50,052 nt of DNA from JAJFUE01 sp039683515 (GCA_039683515.1 JBDKRG010000048.1:1-50052), one strand, 5' to 3'; positions 9,793-18,113 are shown, counted from the stretch's first letter. The notes: generated from the sequence alone by a model not told the origin. A program made the numbers and translations.

Positions 9793-10821
9793 TTAATCAG
9801 TCCAGTCCATGACGACCTTGCCGCTGTGGCCGCTGCACATGACCTCGAACGCCTTTTGGAATTCGGTGTAATGGAAGTGATGCGTGATGACCGGCGTGAT
9901 GTCGAGGCCGCACTGGATCATCATCGTCATCTTGTACCAGGTCTCATACATCTCGCGGCCGTAGATGCCCTTGAGGAACAGGCTGTTGAAGATGACCTTC
10001 TGCCAGTCGATCGCGGCCTTGTGCGGCAGGATGCCCAGCAGCGCGATCTTGCCGCCGTGGCACATGTTGTCGATCATCCCCTCGAGCGCCTGGATGCTGC
10101 CGGACATCTCGAGGCCGACGTCGAAGCCCTCGTGCATGCCGAGTTCCTTCTGGACGTCGGCGAGCGAGGTCTCGCGCGGGTCGATGGCGCGGGTCGCGCC
10201 CATTTTGAGGGCGAGCTCGCGGCGCTCGGGAAGCAGGTCGGTCACGACGATGTGCCGCGCGCCGGCGTGGCGCGTCACCGCCGTCGCCATGCAGCCGATC
10301 GGCCCGCCGCCGGTGATCAGCACGTCCTCGCCGAGGACGGGATAAGAAAGCGCGGTGTGGACGGCGTTGCCGAGCGGGTCGAAGCAGGCGGTGACGTCGA
10401 GCGGGATGCGCTCGTCGGCGCCCCAGACGTTCGTCATCGGGATGCACAGGTATTCGGCGTAGGCGCCGTCGCGGTTGACGCCGACCCCCATCGTGTGCGG
10501 GCAGAGGTGGCGCCGGCCGGCCATGCAGTTGCGGCAGCGGCCGCAGACGATGTGCCCCTCGCCGCTGACGAGCTCGCCCGGCTTGAACCCGGTGACGTTC
10601 GAGCCGACCTCGGCGACTCGCCCCACGAACTCGTGGCCGATCGTCGTGCCGACCTTGATCGTGTCCTGCGACCACTGGTCCCAGTTCCAGATATGGACGT
10701 CCGTCCCGCAGATCGCGGTCTTGAGGATCTTGATCAGAACGTCGTTGATGCCGACCTTGGGAACCGGAACGTCTTCCAGCCACAGGCCGGTTTCGGGTTT
10801 GCTTTTGACGAGGGCCTTCAT
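9793..10821 (-). CDS. tdh: L-threonine 3-dehydrogenase
   Basis: A 342-residue zinc-dependent medium-chain dehydrogenase that oxidises threonine to 2-amino-3-ketobutyrate with NAD. Catalytic zinc ligands C38 (AICGTDVHIW) and H63/E64 (GHEF) match the family. The structural-zinc cysteine cluster is in HIVCGRCRNCMAGRRHLC, and the NAD fold begins at GGGPIGCMA. It is the first gene of a tdh-kbl operon. An AGGAGT six bases before the ATG is a strong ribosome binding site. Confidence 0.95.
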   Translation of the reverse strand: MKALVKSKPETGLWLEDVPVPKVGINDVLIKILKTAICGTDVHIWNWDQWSQDTIKVGTTIGHEFVGRVAEVGSNVTGFKPGELVSGEGHIVCGRCRNCMAGRRHLCPHTMGVGVNRDGAYAEYLCIPMTNVWGADERIPLDVTACFDPLGNAVHTALSYPVLGEDVLITGGGPIGCMATAVTRHAGARHIVVTDLLPERRELALKMGATRAIDPRETSLADVQKELGMHEGFDVGLEMSGSIQALEGMIDNMCHGGKIALLGILPHKAAIDWQKVIFNSLFLKGIYGREMYETWYKMTMMIQCGLDITPVITHHFHYTEFQKAFEVMCSGHSGKVVMDWTD

Positions 10822-11204
10822 GAATGACTCCTGATTACTATCCGCTATGTTCCCGTCAATGTCGTTGGTGTACGTCGATGATGTCAGGGCTCGGATTTAC
10901 CATAAATGACGAGCAAAAACACTATTTTATATGGAAATATTGTATCGGCGTTCGCGGGGCATAGACTATCCTGATGTGGCGACCCTCCCATCGGTTTCAT
11001 CAGTAGGCTGGCTAAAGCCACATATCGAGAAGCCGGCTGAAGCCGGCTTAAAATCATAAAAAGGCCAGAAACCACCGGCTAAAACCGGTGGCAACCCATT
11101 CAGCCCGCTGAAGCGGGCATGGAAGAATAACCCAAGGTCGGACGAGCTCAAACCGGAGCACGACTTGCGCAGCATGCAGTCCGGGAATTCGGCCCTGCGC
11201 TCTC
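10822..11204. other. tdh upstream region, no gene
   Basis: No convincing gene here. An AT-rich stretch near 10905-10945 (minus-strand TATAAAAT) could hold the tdh promoter. The block at 10990-11120 is made of three perfect or near-perfect palindromes with AAGCCGGCT, CCACCGG and GCCCGCT stems, typical of REP-like spacers. Confidence 0.5.
10990..11120. repeat. REP-like palindrome cluster
   Basis: Three successive hairpins, each with a GAA- or TAAA-type loop: AAGCCGGCT/AGCCGGCTT, CCACCGG/CCGGTGG and GCCCGCT/AGCGGGC. The arrangement of short GC-rich stems with small A-rich loops recurs at 24.1 and 43.6 kb. Confidence 0.65.
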
Positions 11205-13157
11205 CTATTTTCGATTGTTCTTTTGCTTCGCGATATTAATCAGGCTGCCTTGGAGGATCATTTCGATCTGGCGGGGGGACAAGTTGTGCCTCAGCCTGAT
11301 GGCGGCTTTGCCGGCGATTTCGGCGGCGAGTTCTTTCTCTTTTTGCAAACGCCCGCGGATCGATCGCAGCGCGATCGCGTCGCCCGGCTCTAATTTCCCG
11401 TAATCCGCCTCATCAACGAACACGAGCGGGAGGATGCCGAAGTTGGCGAGGTTCTGGTGGTGGATGCGCGCGAAGCTCTTCGCAATGACCACTCTTAACC
11501 CCAAGTATCTCGGCGCGAGCGCGGCGTGCTCGCGGCTCGAGCCCTGACCGTAATTCGAGCCGCCGACGATCGCGTGCGCGCCGCCGCGGTCGGCCAGCTC
11601 GCGGGCGCGGGCGTGGTAGGTCTCGTCGACGCGCTCGTAAACGAACTCGCTGATCTTGCGGATGTTGCTGCGGAACGGCAGGACGCGCGAGCCGGCGGGC
11701 ATGATCTCGTCGGTCGAGACGTCGTCGCCGACTTTCAGGAGCACGGTCAGCGTCAAATCGTCCGGCAGCGGGTCGAGCTCCGGAAGGGACTCGATGTTGG
11801 CTCCCTTGACGAGCTCGACTTGGCGCGCCTCATCGGGCGGCAGGGGCGGCATCAAAATGTTTTCGTCGACCGGCGGGTCGTCCGGCTCCTCGATGCGCGG
11901 ATACGGCATCTCCAGCGTCCGCGGGTCGGTGATCACGCCGGTGAGCGCCGAGGCGGCGGCCACTTCCGGCCCGCACAGCCAGACGCAGTCCTCCGCCGTC
12001 CCGGAGCGGCCGGGGAAGTTGCGCGGCACGGTGCGCAGGCTGTTGCGGCCGATCGCCGGGGCCTGGCCCATCCCAATGCAGCCGTTGCAGCCGGCCTGAT
12101 GCAGCCGCGCGCCGGCCTGGATCAGCGCGCCGAGCCGCTTGTCGCGGATCATGAGCTCGAGCAGCTGGCGCGAGGCGGGGTTGATGTCGAGCGAGACGCG
12201 CGGGTGGACCGTCTTGCCGCGCACGACCTCGGCCACCAGCGCCGTGTCCTTGTAGCCGGGGTTGGCCGAGCTCCCGACGTACGACTGGTAGATCTCCGTC
12301 CCCGCGACCTCGCGCACGGGGACCACGTTGCCCGGACTCGAGGGCCTGGCGACGAGCGGCTCGAGCCGGGAGAGGTCGATCTCGTCGTGCAGGTCGTAGG
12401 CCGCGCCCTCGTCGGCGACGAGCTCGACCCAATCCTCTTCGCGCCTCTGGCTGCGCAGCCAGCGCCTCGCGATTTCGTCGGACGGGAAGACGCTGGTGGT
12501 CGCGCCGAGCTCGGCGCCCATGTTGGCGATCGTGTGGCGGTCCATCGCCGAGAGGCCGCCGAGCCCCTCGCCGTAATACTCGACGATGATCCCGATCCCG
12601 CCGCGCACGCCGTGGCGGCGCAGCATCTCCAGGATGACGTCCTTCGCGCCGACCCAGTCCGGCAGCGCGCCCTTTAAATGCACGCCCATGACCTTCGGCA
12701 TGCGCAGCCGGAACGGCTCGCCGGCGATCGCCATCGCGACTTCGAGGCCGCCCGCGCCGATCGCAAGCATCCCGAGCGAGCCCGCCGCGCACGTGTGGCT
12801 GTCCGAGCCCAAAAGCGTTTTCCCCGGCTTGCCGAGCCGCTGCATGTGCACCGGGTGGCTGACGCCGCCGCCGGGGCGGCTGAACCAGATCCCGAACCGC
12901 CGGCACGCGCTCTGCAGAAAAATGTGGTCCTCGGCGTTCTTGTTGTCCTCCTGCAGCAGGTTGTGGTCGACGTATTGCGCCGAGACCTCGGTGCGCGCGC
13001 GGTCGAGCCCCATCGCCTCGAGCTCGAGCATGACGAGCGTGCCGGTGGCGTCCTGCGTGAGCGTCTGGTCGATATGGATCGCGATCTCCGCGCCCGGCTC
13101 CATTTTGCCTTCGACAAGGTGGGCCTCGATCAGTTTCTGCGCGACGTTCCTGGGCAT
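11205..13157 (-). CDS. aconitate hydratase, Aquifex-type
   Basis: A 650-residue aconitase-family enzyme. N-terminus NVAQKLIEAHLVEGKMEPG and IDQTLTQDATGTLVMLELEA match the shorter aconitase group typified by Aquifex, which interconverts citrate and isocitrate in the TCA cycle. The [4Fe-4S] ligands are the cysteine in GSDSHTC and the CxxC in AGCNGCIGMG. The C-terminal swivel domain carries GSNYGQGSSREHAA, with the active-site serine-arginine pair. The ATG at 13157 is chosen because the upstream extension is repeat-encoded and GAGGTG lies seven bases ahead. A 3-isopropylmalate or homoaconitate role is less likely at this length as a single chain. Confidence 0.9.
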   Translation of the reverse strand: MPRNVAQKLIEAHLVEGKMEPGAEIAIHIDQTLTQDATGTLVMLELEAMGLDRARTEVSAQYVDHNLLQEDNKNAEDHIFLQSACRRFGIWFSRPGGGVSHPVHMQRLGKPGKTLLGSDSHTCAAGSLGMLAIGAGGLEVAMAIAGEPFRLRMPKVMGVHLKGALPDWVGAKDVILEMLRRHGVRGGIGIIVEYYGEGLGGLSAMDRHTIANMGAELGATTSVFPSDEIARRWLRSQRREEDWVELVADEGAAYDLHDEIDLSRLEPLVARPSSPGNVVPVREVAGTEIYQSYVGSSANPGYKDTALVAEVVRGKTVHPRVSLDINPASRQLLELMIRDKRLGALIQAGARLHQAGCNGCIGMGQAPAIGRNSLRTVPRNFPGRSGTAEDCVWLCGPEVAAASALTGVITDPRTLEMPYPRIEEPDDPPVDENILMPPLPPDEARQVELVKGANIESLPELDPLPDDLTLTVLLKVGDDVSTDEIMPAGSRVLPFRSNIRKISEFVYERVDETYHARARELADRGGAHAIVGGSNYGQGSSREHAALAPRYLGLRVVIAKSFARIHHQNLANFGILPLVFVDEADYGKLEPGDAIALRSIRGRLQKEKELAAEIAGKAAIRLRHNLSPRQIEMILQGSLINIAKQKNNRK

Positions 13158-13240
13158 GGGGGGGCACCTCGCAGGGGATGTATGGGAAAATTCTATAATC
13201 GCGGCGGCGGCGGCGTCCAGAATTGGCGGAAGGAGGACAA

Positions 13241-13279
13241 TTCGATTACGATGACGATGACGACGCACGAGCCCGAGCG
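13241..13279. repeat. GATTACGATGACGA repeat, copy 1
   Basis: Starts TTCGATTACGATGACG and runs into GACGCACGAGCCCGAGCG. It is the first of two closely spaced members of the dispersed family in the divergent spacer between the aconitase and MFS genes. Confidence 0.8.
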
Positions 13280-13324
13280 ATGCAAAAGACCGAGCGTGAA
13301 CGAGGGGCGCAACCCGACCGGAGC

Positions 13325-13382
13325 TTTTTCGATTACGATGACGATTACGAGCACGAGCACGACGCACGACGCCCGACGCACG
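13325..13382. repeat. GATTACGA/GAGCACGA repeat, copy 2
   Basis: Starts TTTTCGATTACGATGACG, followed by GAGCACGAGCACGACGCACG units. It ends about 18 bases before the chosen MFS start codon and occupies its leader. The two copies share the same orientation and order of units. Confidence 0.85.
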
Positions 13383-13399
13383 AAATGGATCGTGACACG

Positions 13400-14623
13400 A
13401 TGAAAACAAAAAAACATATGCACCCGACGGTCATCGCCACGGGGTGGGTCAGTTTCTTCAACGACCTCGCGAGCGAAATCATCTACCCGCTCATGCCGGT
13501 GTTCCTGACGAGCGTGCTCGGGATCTCCACCGCGTTCATCGGCCTCATCGAGGGGGCGGCCGAATCGGTCAACAGCTTCATCAAGCTGTTTTCGGGCTGG
13601 CTGGCCGACCGCGCCGGCCGAAAGCGCCCGCTGCTGATTTTCGGCTACGGGCTGGCGGCGCTCGCGCGGCCGCTGATCGGGCTGGCCACGGCGGGGTGGC
13701 AGGTGCTGGGCCTTCGCCTGGCCGACCGGTTCGGCAAGGGCGTGCGCGGAGCGCCGCGCGACGCGCTCGTGGCCGAGCTGACCGAACCCGACCAGCGCGG
13801 CCTGGCGTTCGGCTATCAGCGCGCCATGGACCACGCCGGCGCGATCGCCGGGCCGCTCGTCGCGTCGGCGCTGCTGGCAGCGTTCGGGATGAGCTACCGC
13901 GTGCTATTCGTGCTGACGCTCCTGCCGGGCGCGGCGGCGATCATCGTCGTGTGGAACTGGATCCGCGAGGCCGACGGAGGCGGGGGCGTGGCCCCGTCGC
14001 GCAATGCCCGGCCGCCTGAGGGCGGGACCGCGAACCACTTCCCGTTCTCCGACCTGGCGGGGTTCTGGAGGACGGCCGACGCGCGGCTCAGGTGGCTGCT
14101 GATCATCATCGGCGTTTTTGCGTTGGGCAACTCGACCGACGCGTTCCTGATCCTGCGCGCGCGGGACCTGGGCGTGCCGGTGGCGCTGATCCCGATCCTG
14201 TGGGCGGTCCACCACGTCAGCAAATCGGCCCTCTCGGTGCCGGGCGGGATCCTTTCGGACCGGCTCGGGCGCAGGCCGACGATCCTGGCCGGGTGGATCG
14301 TCTATGGGATCGTGTACCTGGGATTCGCGGCCGCAAGCGCGCAGTGGCACGCCTGGGCGCTGTTTATCGTGTATGGGGTGTTTTTCGCGCTGACGGAGGG
14401 GGTCGAGCGGGCGTTCGTGGCCGACCTCGCCCCCGCCGAGAAGCGCGGCCTGGCGTTCGGTTTCTATTACTTTATCCTGGGGCTTGCGGCGCTCCCCGCC
14501 AGCCTGATGTTCGGGGCGGTGTGGACCGCGATCGGCTACAAGGCGGCGTTCATCATGGGCGCCGTGCTGGCCCTGGCGGCCTCGGCGCTGCTGTGGGTCC
14601 ACGCGCCCGAGCGCGATCGTTAG
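13400..14623 (+). CDS. MFS transporter
   Basis: About 407 residues with 11-12 transmembrane spans. The N-terminal half has ASEIIYPLMPVFLTSVLG and the MFS loop GWLADRAGRKRPLL (variant of GxLaDrxGrkxxl). A second copy is in GGILSDRLGRRPTIL. The long region FGKGVRGAPRDALVAELT resembles the subgroup often labelled multidrug or unknown-substrate MFS permeases (YajR/Bcr-like). The substrate is unknown. Start is uncertain: in-frame ATGs at 13385, 13400 and 13418 all lack a good Shine-Dalgarno, because repeat sequence fills the leader. Confidence 0.85.
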   Translation: MKTKKHMHPTVIATGWVSFFNDLASEIIYPLMPVFLTSVLGISTAFIGLIEGAAESVNSFIKLFSGWLADRAGRKRPLLIFGYGLAALARPLIGLATAGWQVLGLRLADRFGKGVRGAPRDALVAELTEPDQRGLAFGYQRAMDHAGAIAGPLVASALLAAFGMSYRVLFVLTLLPGAAAIIVVWNWIREADGGGGVAPSRNARPPEGGTANHFPFSDLAGFWRTADARLRWLLIIIGVFALGNSTDAFLILRARDLGVPVALIPILWAVHHVSKSALSVPGGILSDRLGRRPTILAGWIVYGIVYLGFAAASAQWHAWALFIVYGVFFALTEGVERAFVADLAPAEKRGLAFGFYYFILGLAALPASLMFGAVWTAIGYKAAFIMGAVLALAASALLWVHAPERDR

Positions 14624-14629
14624 CAGTGC

Positions 14630-14672
14630 AAAAATAAGCCCGGCCGCCGAAGCAGCCGGGCTCGAACCGTGC
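14630..14672 (-). terminator. terminator of first prepilin gene
   Basis: On the minus strand AGCCCGGC pairs with GCCGGGCT across a short loop, followed by TATTTTTG. It lies just after the prepilin stop and just after the convergent MFS stop, so it may serve both, but the T-run favours minus-strand termination. Confidence 0.75.
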
Positions 14673-14695
14673 GGGTGGAGGACCCTCAGGGGCAA

Positions 14696-15361
14696 TTAGT
14701 TGACGCGGTTGATGGAGTCGCCCTCGAACCGGTAAACGTCGCCGTAGCTGACGGTGCCGTTGGTCGGGTCGTAGCGCATGCCGTAGTAGGAGCCGGTGGC
14801 GCCGATGTAGGTGCCGTTCTTGTCAACGCCGAGGCCAGGGGTGGCGGCGGCTTCGTTGAGCAGGACGCGGCCGAGCGGACGATAGCCGTCGGTGTTGGTC
14901 AGGGTGTCCGGGCCGATCGACCAGGTCATCCAAGCGGTTTTCGGATACAGGATCAGGCTACGGTAGTAGCCCGGAGCCGTTGAGGTGGCGGTGTAGCCGA
15001 CGGCGTAAATACGGTAGGCCGTCGAGCCGCCCGACTGCGGGTCGGCGTCCATGCCGGCGATGCGGCGGAAGACGTCTTCCGGAATCGACGACAGGTACGA
15101 GACCGGGGTCGTCAGGAGCCGCTTGTCGGTCTCCGAGCGGGTGCCGCCCATCCACGAATGCTGCTCGTTCAGGGGATACGAGCCGTTATCGAGCCGGTAT
15201 GTTTCCATCGCCAGGCTCATCGAGCGCAGGTCGTTCTGCGCGCGCGAGACGCGAGCACGGGTCTGCGCCTCAAGGAAGTTCGGGACCGCGATGGCCGCCA
15301 GAATGGCGATGATGGCCACGACGATCAACAACTCAATCAGGGTGAAACCTTTACGAGACAT
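14696..15361 (-). CDS. prepilin-type protein 1 (pseudopilin-like)
   Basis: A 221-residue protein with a type III signal: MSRKG^FTLIELLIVVAIIAIL, cleaved after glycine by a prepilin peptidase. The hydrophobic helix leads to AVPNFLEAQTRARVSRAQND. The middle is variable and the C-terminus ends in the motif RYDPTNGTVSYGDVYRFEG shared by all five copies in this array. It resembles GspG-like major pseudopilins but has a longer, distinctive tail. GGGAGG lies six bases ahead of the ATG. It is the most divergent of the five, with the extra MSRK start and an SWMGGTRSETD insert. No pilus assembly ATPase or secretin gene is in the window. Confidence 0.92.
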   Translation of the reverse strand: MSRKGFTLIELLIVVAIIAILAAIAVPNFLEAQTRARVSRAQNDLRSMSLAMETYRLDNGSYPLNEQHSWMGGTRSETDKRLLTTPVSYLSSIPEDVFRRIAGMDADPQSGGSTAYRIYAVGYTATSTAPGYYRSLILYPKTAWMTWSIGPDTLTNTDGYRPLGRVLLNEAAATPGLGVDKNGTYIGATGSYYGMRYDPTNGTVSYGDVYRFEGDSINRVN

Positions 15362-15474
15362 CCTACCCCTCCCGGGTGAATCTGTGGCGTCATCCTGGGG
15401 CGATGCGCCTTGCTTGTTTCCCCTATTGAACCCAATCCTGATTAGGTCTTTCCATATGGGGAACTGCTGGGTAT

Positions 15475-15503
15475 GTTTATCACACGGTCCTAAAGTATGT
15501 AAA
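15475..15503 (-). promoter_or_regulatory. candidate promoter, prepilin gene 1
   Basis: TTTACA (-35) and ATAAAC (-10) separated by 17 bases, about 115 bases upstream of the start codon. The -10 box is weak. It is proposed because the other prepilin genes have a similar box at the same relative place. Confidence 0.35.
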
Positions 15504-15720
15504 GTAAATTTTTTCATAAACGCAAACTGATATGCCGATCCATATATTTTATGACCAGCCCGGTATGATCGGTGCCGCGTGATCCATATAAAACTGATAT
15601 GTAACAGGATAAGAAAGATGAGGCGTCCCTCAGGAAACAATCCGGCGCGGCGGTACCGATCGTGAAAACTTCTTTCCAGATTCAAAATATAAGAAAATCC
15701 AAATGAGAAATGATGCATTC

Positions 15721-15852
15721 TCATCCGAAATAAACTGGCTCGGATCGCTGAAATCGTCCGGCAGACCGGAAAAAAAAGCGGGCGGCTTGGCCGATGGCGA
15801 TGATGGTGGCGACAGCCAACAGCTCGATGAACGTCAACCCATGAATTCTCAT
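15721..15852 (-). pseudogene. truncated prepilin gene (N-terminus only)
   Basis: An ATG with AGGAG six bases ahead opens MRIHGLTFIELLAVATIIA, plainly a prepilin signal and helix start. After 43 codons it stops, having left the pilin pattern at an eight-T run (FFFR). It lacks AVPNFLEAQ, the middle and the shared C-terminus. Shifting one base at the T-run opens a longer frame but does not restore pilin sequence, so this is a truncated or decayed copy rather than a simple frameshift. It lies between prepilin genes 1 and 2, on the same strand. Confidence 0.65.
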
Positions 15853-15985
15853 CGCCGGCTCCTGATTCGGATGTATTTGCTGTTGATTTTATACGGCTTG
15901 GGCGGGGCGCTCCAAGAACAAGCGCCGGCATCAGGATGTTCATCAAAATCAGCCGCGCAGGATTGGGGATGGCGCGTTGGGAGAT

Positions 15986-16019
15986 AAAAAAAGAGCGGGC
16001 GTTTTCGTTGCCCACTCTC
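15986..16019 (-). terminator. terminator of prepilin gene 2
   Basis: Minus-strand AGAGTGGGC pairs with GCCCGCTCT (with G-T pairing), followed by a seven-T run. It is located about 55 bases after the stop of the gene at 16073. Confidence 0.85.
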
Positions 16020-16072
16020 TTCAATTCAGAGGCATTCAGGTAAGTCTTGTGATCAATCCTTGAGGGACGCGC

Positions 16073-16753
16073 TTAGTTCAAGCGGGTGATCGAGTCGCCG
16101 CCGAAGCGATAGATATCGCCCCAGCTGACCGTGCCGTTGGTCGGGTCATAGCGGATGCCCTTGCCCGAGCCCGTGCCGGAGATGTAGTAGCCGTTGACGT
16201 CCTTGCCGATATCGGGGGTCGCCTTGGCCTCGTTGGCGAGCACCTGCGGCTGGCTGACGTAGTTGCTGTTGTTGACCTGGTCCGGGCCCCAGCTCCAGGT
16301 CATCCAGCCGGTGCGCGGATACATCTTGAAGTGGCGGTAGTAGCCGGGGGCCGCGGTCCTGGGGCTGTAGGCCACCGCGTACATGACGTAATCGCCTTTG
16401 GACGCGTTGGCGATCATGCGGAAGACGTCGGGCGGGATGCTGTTCATGTAGGTAATGGGGGTGGTCAGCAGGTTCGTGAACGGGGCGTCATAGCTGGCGA
16501 CGGTGTAGGCGCCGTTCACAATGTCGCCGCGGTTGAAATAATCGCGGTTCTGCGGGCACCAACTCGGGTAGCTGTTGTTGTCGACACGGTACGATTCCAT
16601 GCCCAGGGAGATGGTGCGCAGGTCGTTCTGGACGCGCGAGACGCGCGAGCGGGTCTGCGCCTCCAGGAAGTTCGGGACCGCGATGGCCGCCAGGATGGCG
16701 ATGATCGCGACAACAATCAACAGCTCAATCAGGGTAAAGCCATGACGTTTCAT
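16073..16753 (-). CDS. prepilin-type protein 2
   Basis: A 226-residue prepilin with MKRHG^FTLIELLIVVAIIAIL, then the near-invariant AVPNFLEAQTRSRVSRVQND and LRTISLGMESYRVDN. The central part (DAPFTNLLTTPITYMNSIPP, then GYYRHFKMYPRTGWMTW) is shared with copies 3 and 4. The end is KGIRYDPTNGTVSWGDIYRF. It should be processed by a prepilin peptidase and assembled in the envelope as a pilus or pseudopilus subunit. AGGAG lies seven bases before the ATG. Its leader is almost base-for-base that of copy 5, four kilobases away. Differences from copies 3 and 4 concentrate in short middle segments, consistent with duplication and gene conversion. Confidence 0.93.
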   Translation of the reverse strand: MKRHGFTLIELLIVVAIIAILAAIAVPNFLEAQTRSRVSRVQNDLRTISLGMESYRVDNNSYPSWCPQNRDYFNRGDIVNGAYTVASYDAPFTNLLTTPITYMNSIPPDVFRMIANASKGDYVMYAVAYSPRTAAPGYYRHFKMYPRTGWMTWSWGPDQVNNSNYVSQPQVLANEAKATPDIGKDVNGYYISGTGSGKGIRYDPTNGTVSWGDIYRFGGDSITRLN

Positions 16754-16758
16754 GGTTT

Positions 16759-16812
16759 GACTCCTCACCTCAGGGGGGTATAGTTTTTCCTCGTATAGCA
16801 GGAAATAACTTT
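16759..16812 (-). promoter_or_regulatory. conserved prepilin leader with hairpin
   Basis: The transcript leader contains TTTCC and GGAAA arms around CTATACGA-like loop sequence, followed by a C-run and the ribosome binding site. The block is nearly identical to 20444-20497 before copy 5 and recognisable before copy 3. Conservation of untranslated sequence suggests either recent copying or a regulatory role for the hairpin. Confidence 0.6.
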
Positions 16813-16929
16813 TTATCTCGATGTACAACGTGGAAGGGGGCGCGAGTGGCCTCCCAGCACCTCGTAACATATCTTCACAAATACCTTGACGTCGGGGAGA
16901 AATACCGCAGGGCGCGAAAAATGTAAGCG

Positions 16930-16958
16930 AAATTAGTTTATGAGGTCAGTAATGTCAA
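16930..16958 (-). promoter_or_regulatory. promoter, prepilin gene 2
   Basis: TTGACA and TAATTT separated by 17 bases give a good housekeeping-sigma promoter. The predicted transcript has about 170 untranslated bases before the ATG. A related promoter in the same context precedes copy 3, including a shared ATTTTGTGAAA tract upstream. Confidence 0.65.
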
Positions 16959-16985
16959 TTGGAATTTTAAATATTTTTTCACAAA

Positions 16986-17001
16986 ATGTGCCAAAAGGCA
17001 C
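16986..17001. repeat. TGTGCC-AAAA-GGCACA hairpin
   Basis: A perfect six-base stem with an AAAA loop lies just upstream of the prepilin 2 promoter. A partial copy (GCGCCAAAAGGCACA) lies at 20686-20700 upstream of copy 5. It could be an operator site or a leftover palindrome. Confidence 0.5.
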
Positions 17002-17207
17002 AAATACACATCTTCAACCATTGATTTCTAAAGGTTTCCGTGTTTATTGAGACATAACATGAGAGGTATCAAATCTGGTTCGGTATAATCGCAACCGAAA
17101 CGCTATATGCAATAATAGCATTTTGCGAACACGGATTTTCCGTATTGGGTATTGCCCGTGATCGCGCATAAATACCGCAAGAAATGCCGGTTTCGAAGTC
17201 GTTGGAA

Positions 17208-17244
17208 CAAAGAAAAAGAACGGGCGTGATGTTCGCCCGCTCCA
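17208..17244 (-). terminator. terminator without an intact gene
   Basis: Minus-strand GCGGGCG pairs with CGCCCG, followed by TTCTTTTTC. The intact gene at 17433 already has its own terminator at 17356, so this second one seems to belong to a lost prepilin gene whose last codons survive at 17264-17296. Confidence 0.7.
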
Positions 17245-17263
17245 GGTGAATAAGAGGCTGCAA

Positions 17264-17296
17264 CGATCCGTTCTCATGGCCGATCGGGTCGCCGCC
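17264..17296 (-). pseudogene. 3' scar of a prepilin gene
   Basis: About 29 of 33 bases match the end of the prepilin gene at 17433. They encode GGDPIGHEN where the intact gene has GGDSIDHEN, and the stop codon position has changed to GGA. A terminator follows at the expected distance. Upstream the similarity ends abruptly. This is the tail of a deleted or replaced array member. Confidence 0.6.
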
Positions 17297-17355
17297 GGGG
17301 GCTCTCATCTTTTTACAAAAGACTCAATACCCTTGATGGTTGGTGGATCGGCTGC

Positions 17356-17395
17356 AAAAAAAGAGGGAGCGGCCGAATCCCCACCCGCTCCCTCG
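17356..17395 (-). terminator. terminator of prepilin gene 3
   Basis: Minus-strand GAGGGAGCGG pairs with CCGCTCCCTC, followed by seven T. It is located about 40 bases after the stop. Confidence 0.9.
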
Positions 17396-17432
17396 ATTCC
17401 GGTTCAATGCGATCGGTGCTCGACGGCCGCGA

Positions 17433-18113
17433 TCAGTTCTCGTGGTCGATCGAGTCGCCGCCGAAGCGATAGATATCGCCCCAGCTGACCGTGCCGTTGG
17501 TCGGGTCATAGCGGATGCCCTTGCCCGAGCCCGTGCCGGCGATGTAGTAGCCATTGATGTCCTTGCCGATGTCGGGCAGGGCCTTGGCCTCGTTGGCCAG
17601 CACCTGCGGCTGGCTGACGTAGTTGCTGTTGTTGATGACGTCGGGGCCCAGGCTCCAGGTCATCCAACCGGTGCGCGGATACATCTTGAAGTGACGGTAG
17701 TAACCGGGGGCGGCGGTCCTGGGGCTGTAGGCCACCGAATAGATCCAGTAGTTGCCTTTGGGCGAATTGGCAATGATACGGAACACGTCGGGCGGGACGC
17801 TATTCATGTATGAAATCGGCGTCGTCAACAGGTTTGTGAACGGGGCGTCCCAGCTCGGCACGGTATACGCGCCGTTGACGAGGTCGCCACGCACAAAGTA
17901 GTTGCCGCTCTGCGGACTCCAACTCGGGTAGCTGTTGTTGTCGACACGGTACGATTCCATGCCGAGCGAGATGGTGCGCAGGTCGTTCTGGACGCGCGAG
18001 ACGCGCGAGCGGGTCTGGGCCTCCAGGAAGTTCGGAACCGCGATGGCCGCCAAAATGGCGATGATCGCGACAACAATCAACAGCTCGATCAGGGTAAATC
18101 CATGACGTTTCAT
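17433..18113 (-). CDS. prepilin-type protein 3
   Basis: A 226-residue paralogue with the same MKRHG^FTLIELL signal and RYDPTNGTVSWGDIYRF end, finishing GGDSIDHEN. It is closest to copy 2: most of the protein is identical and differences cluster in NYFVRGDLVNGAYTVPSW and SPKGNYWIYSV. Only the signal helix is hydrophobic, as expected for a subunit anchored in the inner membrane before assembly. It is a single-gene transcription unit, with its own promoter at 18277-18305 and terminator at 17356-17395. The start codon is fixed by the shared N-terminus and the CTCC-complementary GGAG just upstream. Confidence 0.93.
   Translation of the reverse strand: MKRHGFTLIELLIVVAIIAILAAIAVPNFLEAQTRSRVSRVQNDLRTISLGMESYRVDNNSYPSWSPQSGNYFVRGDLVNGAYTVPSWDAPFTNLLTTPISYMNSVPPDVFRIIANSPKGNYWIYSVAYSPRTAAPGYYRHFKMYPRTGWMTWSLGPDVINNSNYVSQPQVLANEAKALPDIGKDINGYYIAGTGSGKGIRYDPTNGTVSWGDIYRFGGDSIDHEN

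Noticed and set aside
11526..12677. 383-codon frame antisense to the aconitase gene
   Set aside because: Low-complexity shadow; the opposite strand encodes a complete aconitase with cluster cysteines.
15853..16024. N-terminal extension of prepilin 1 reading through from 16024
   Set aside because: The extension contains no secretion signal and spans the truncated prepilin in another frame; the true start has a Shine-Dalgarno at 15361.
16986..17001. Sigma-54 promoter (TGGCAC ... TTGC) for prepilin gene 2
   Set aside because: TGGCAC is present on the minus strand but the -12 GC element is missing; the nearby TTGACA-N17-TAATTT is a better fit and is shared with copy 3.
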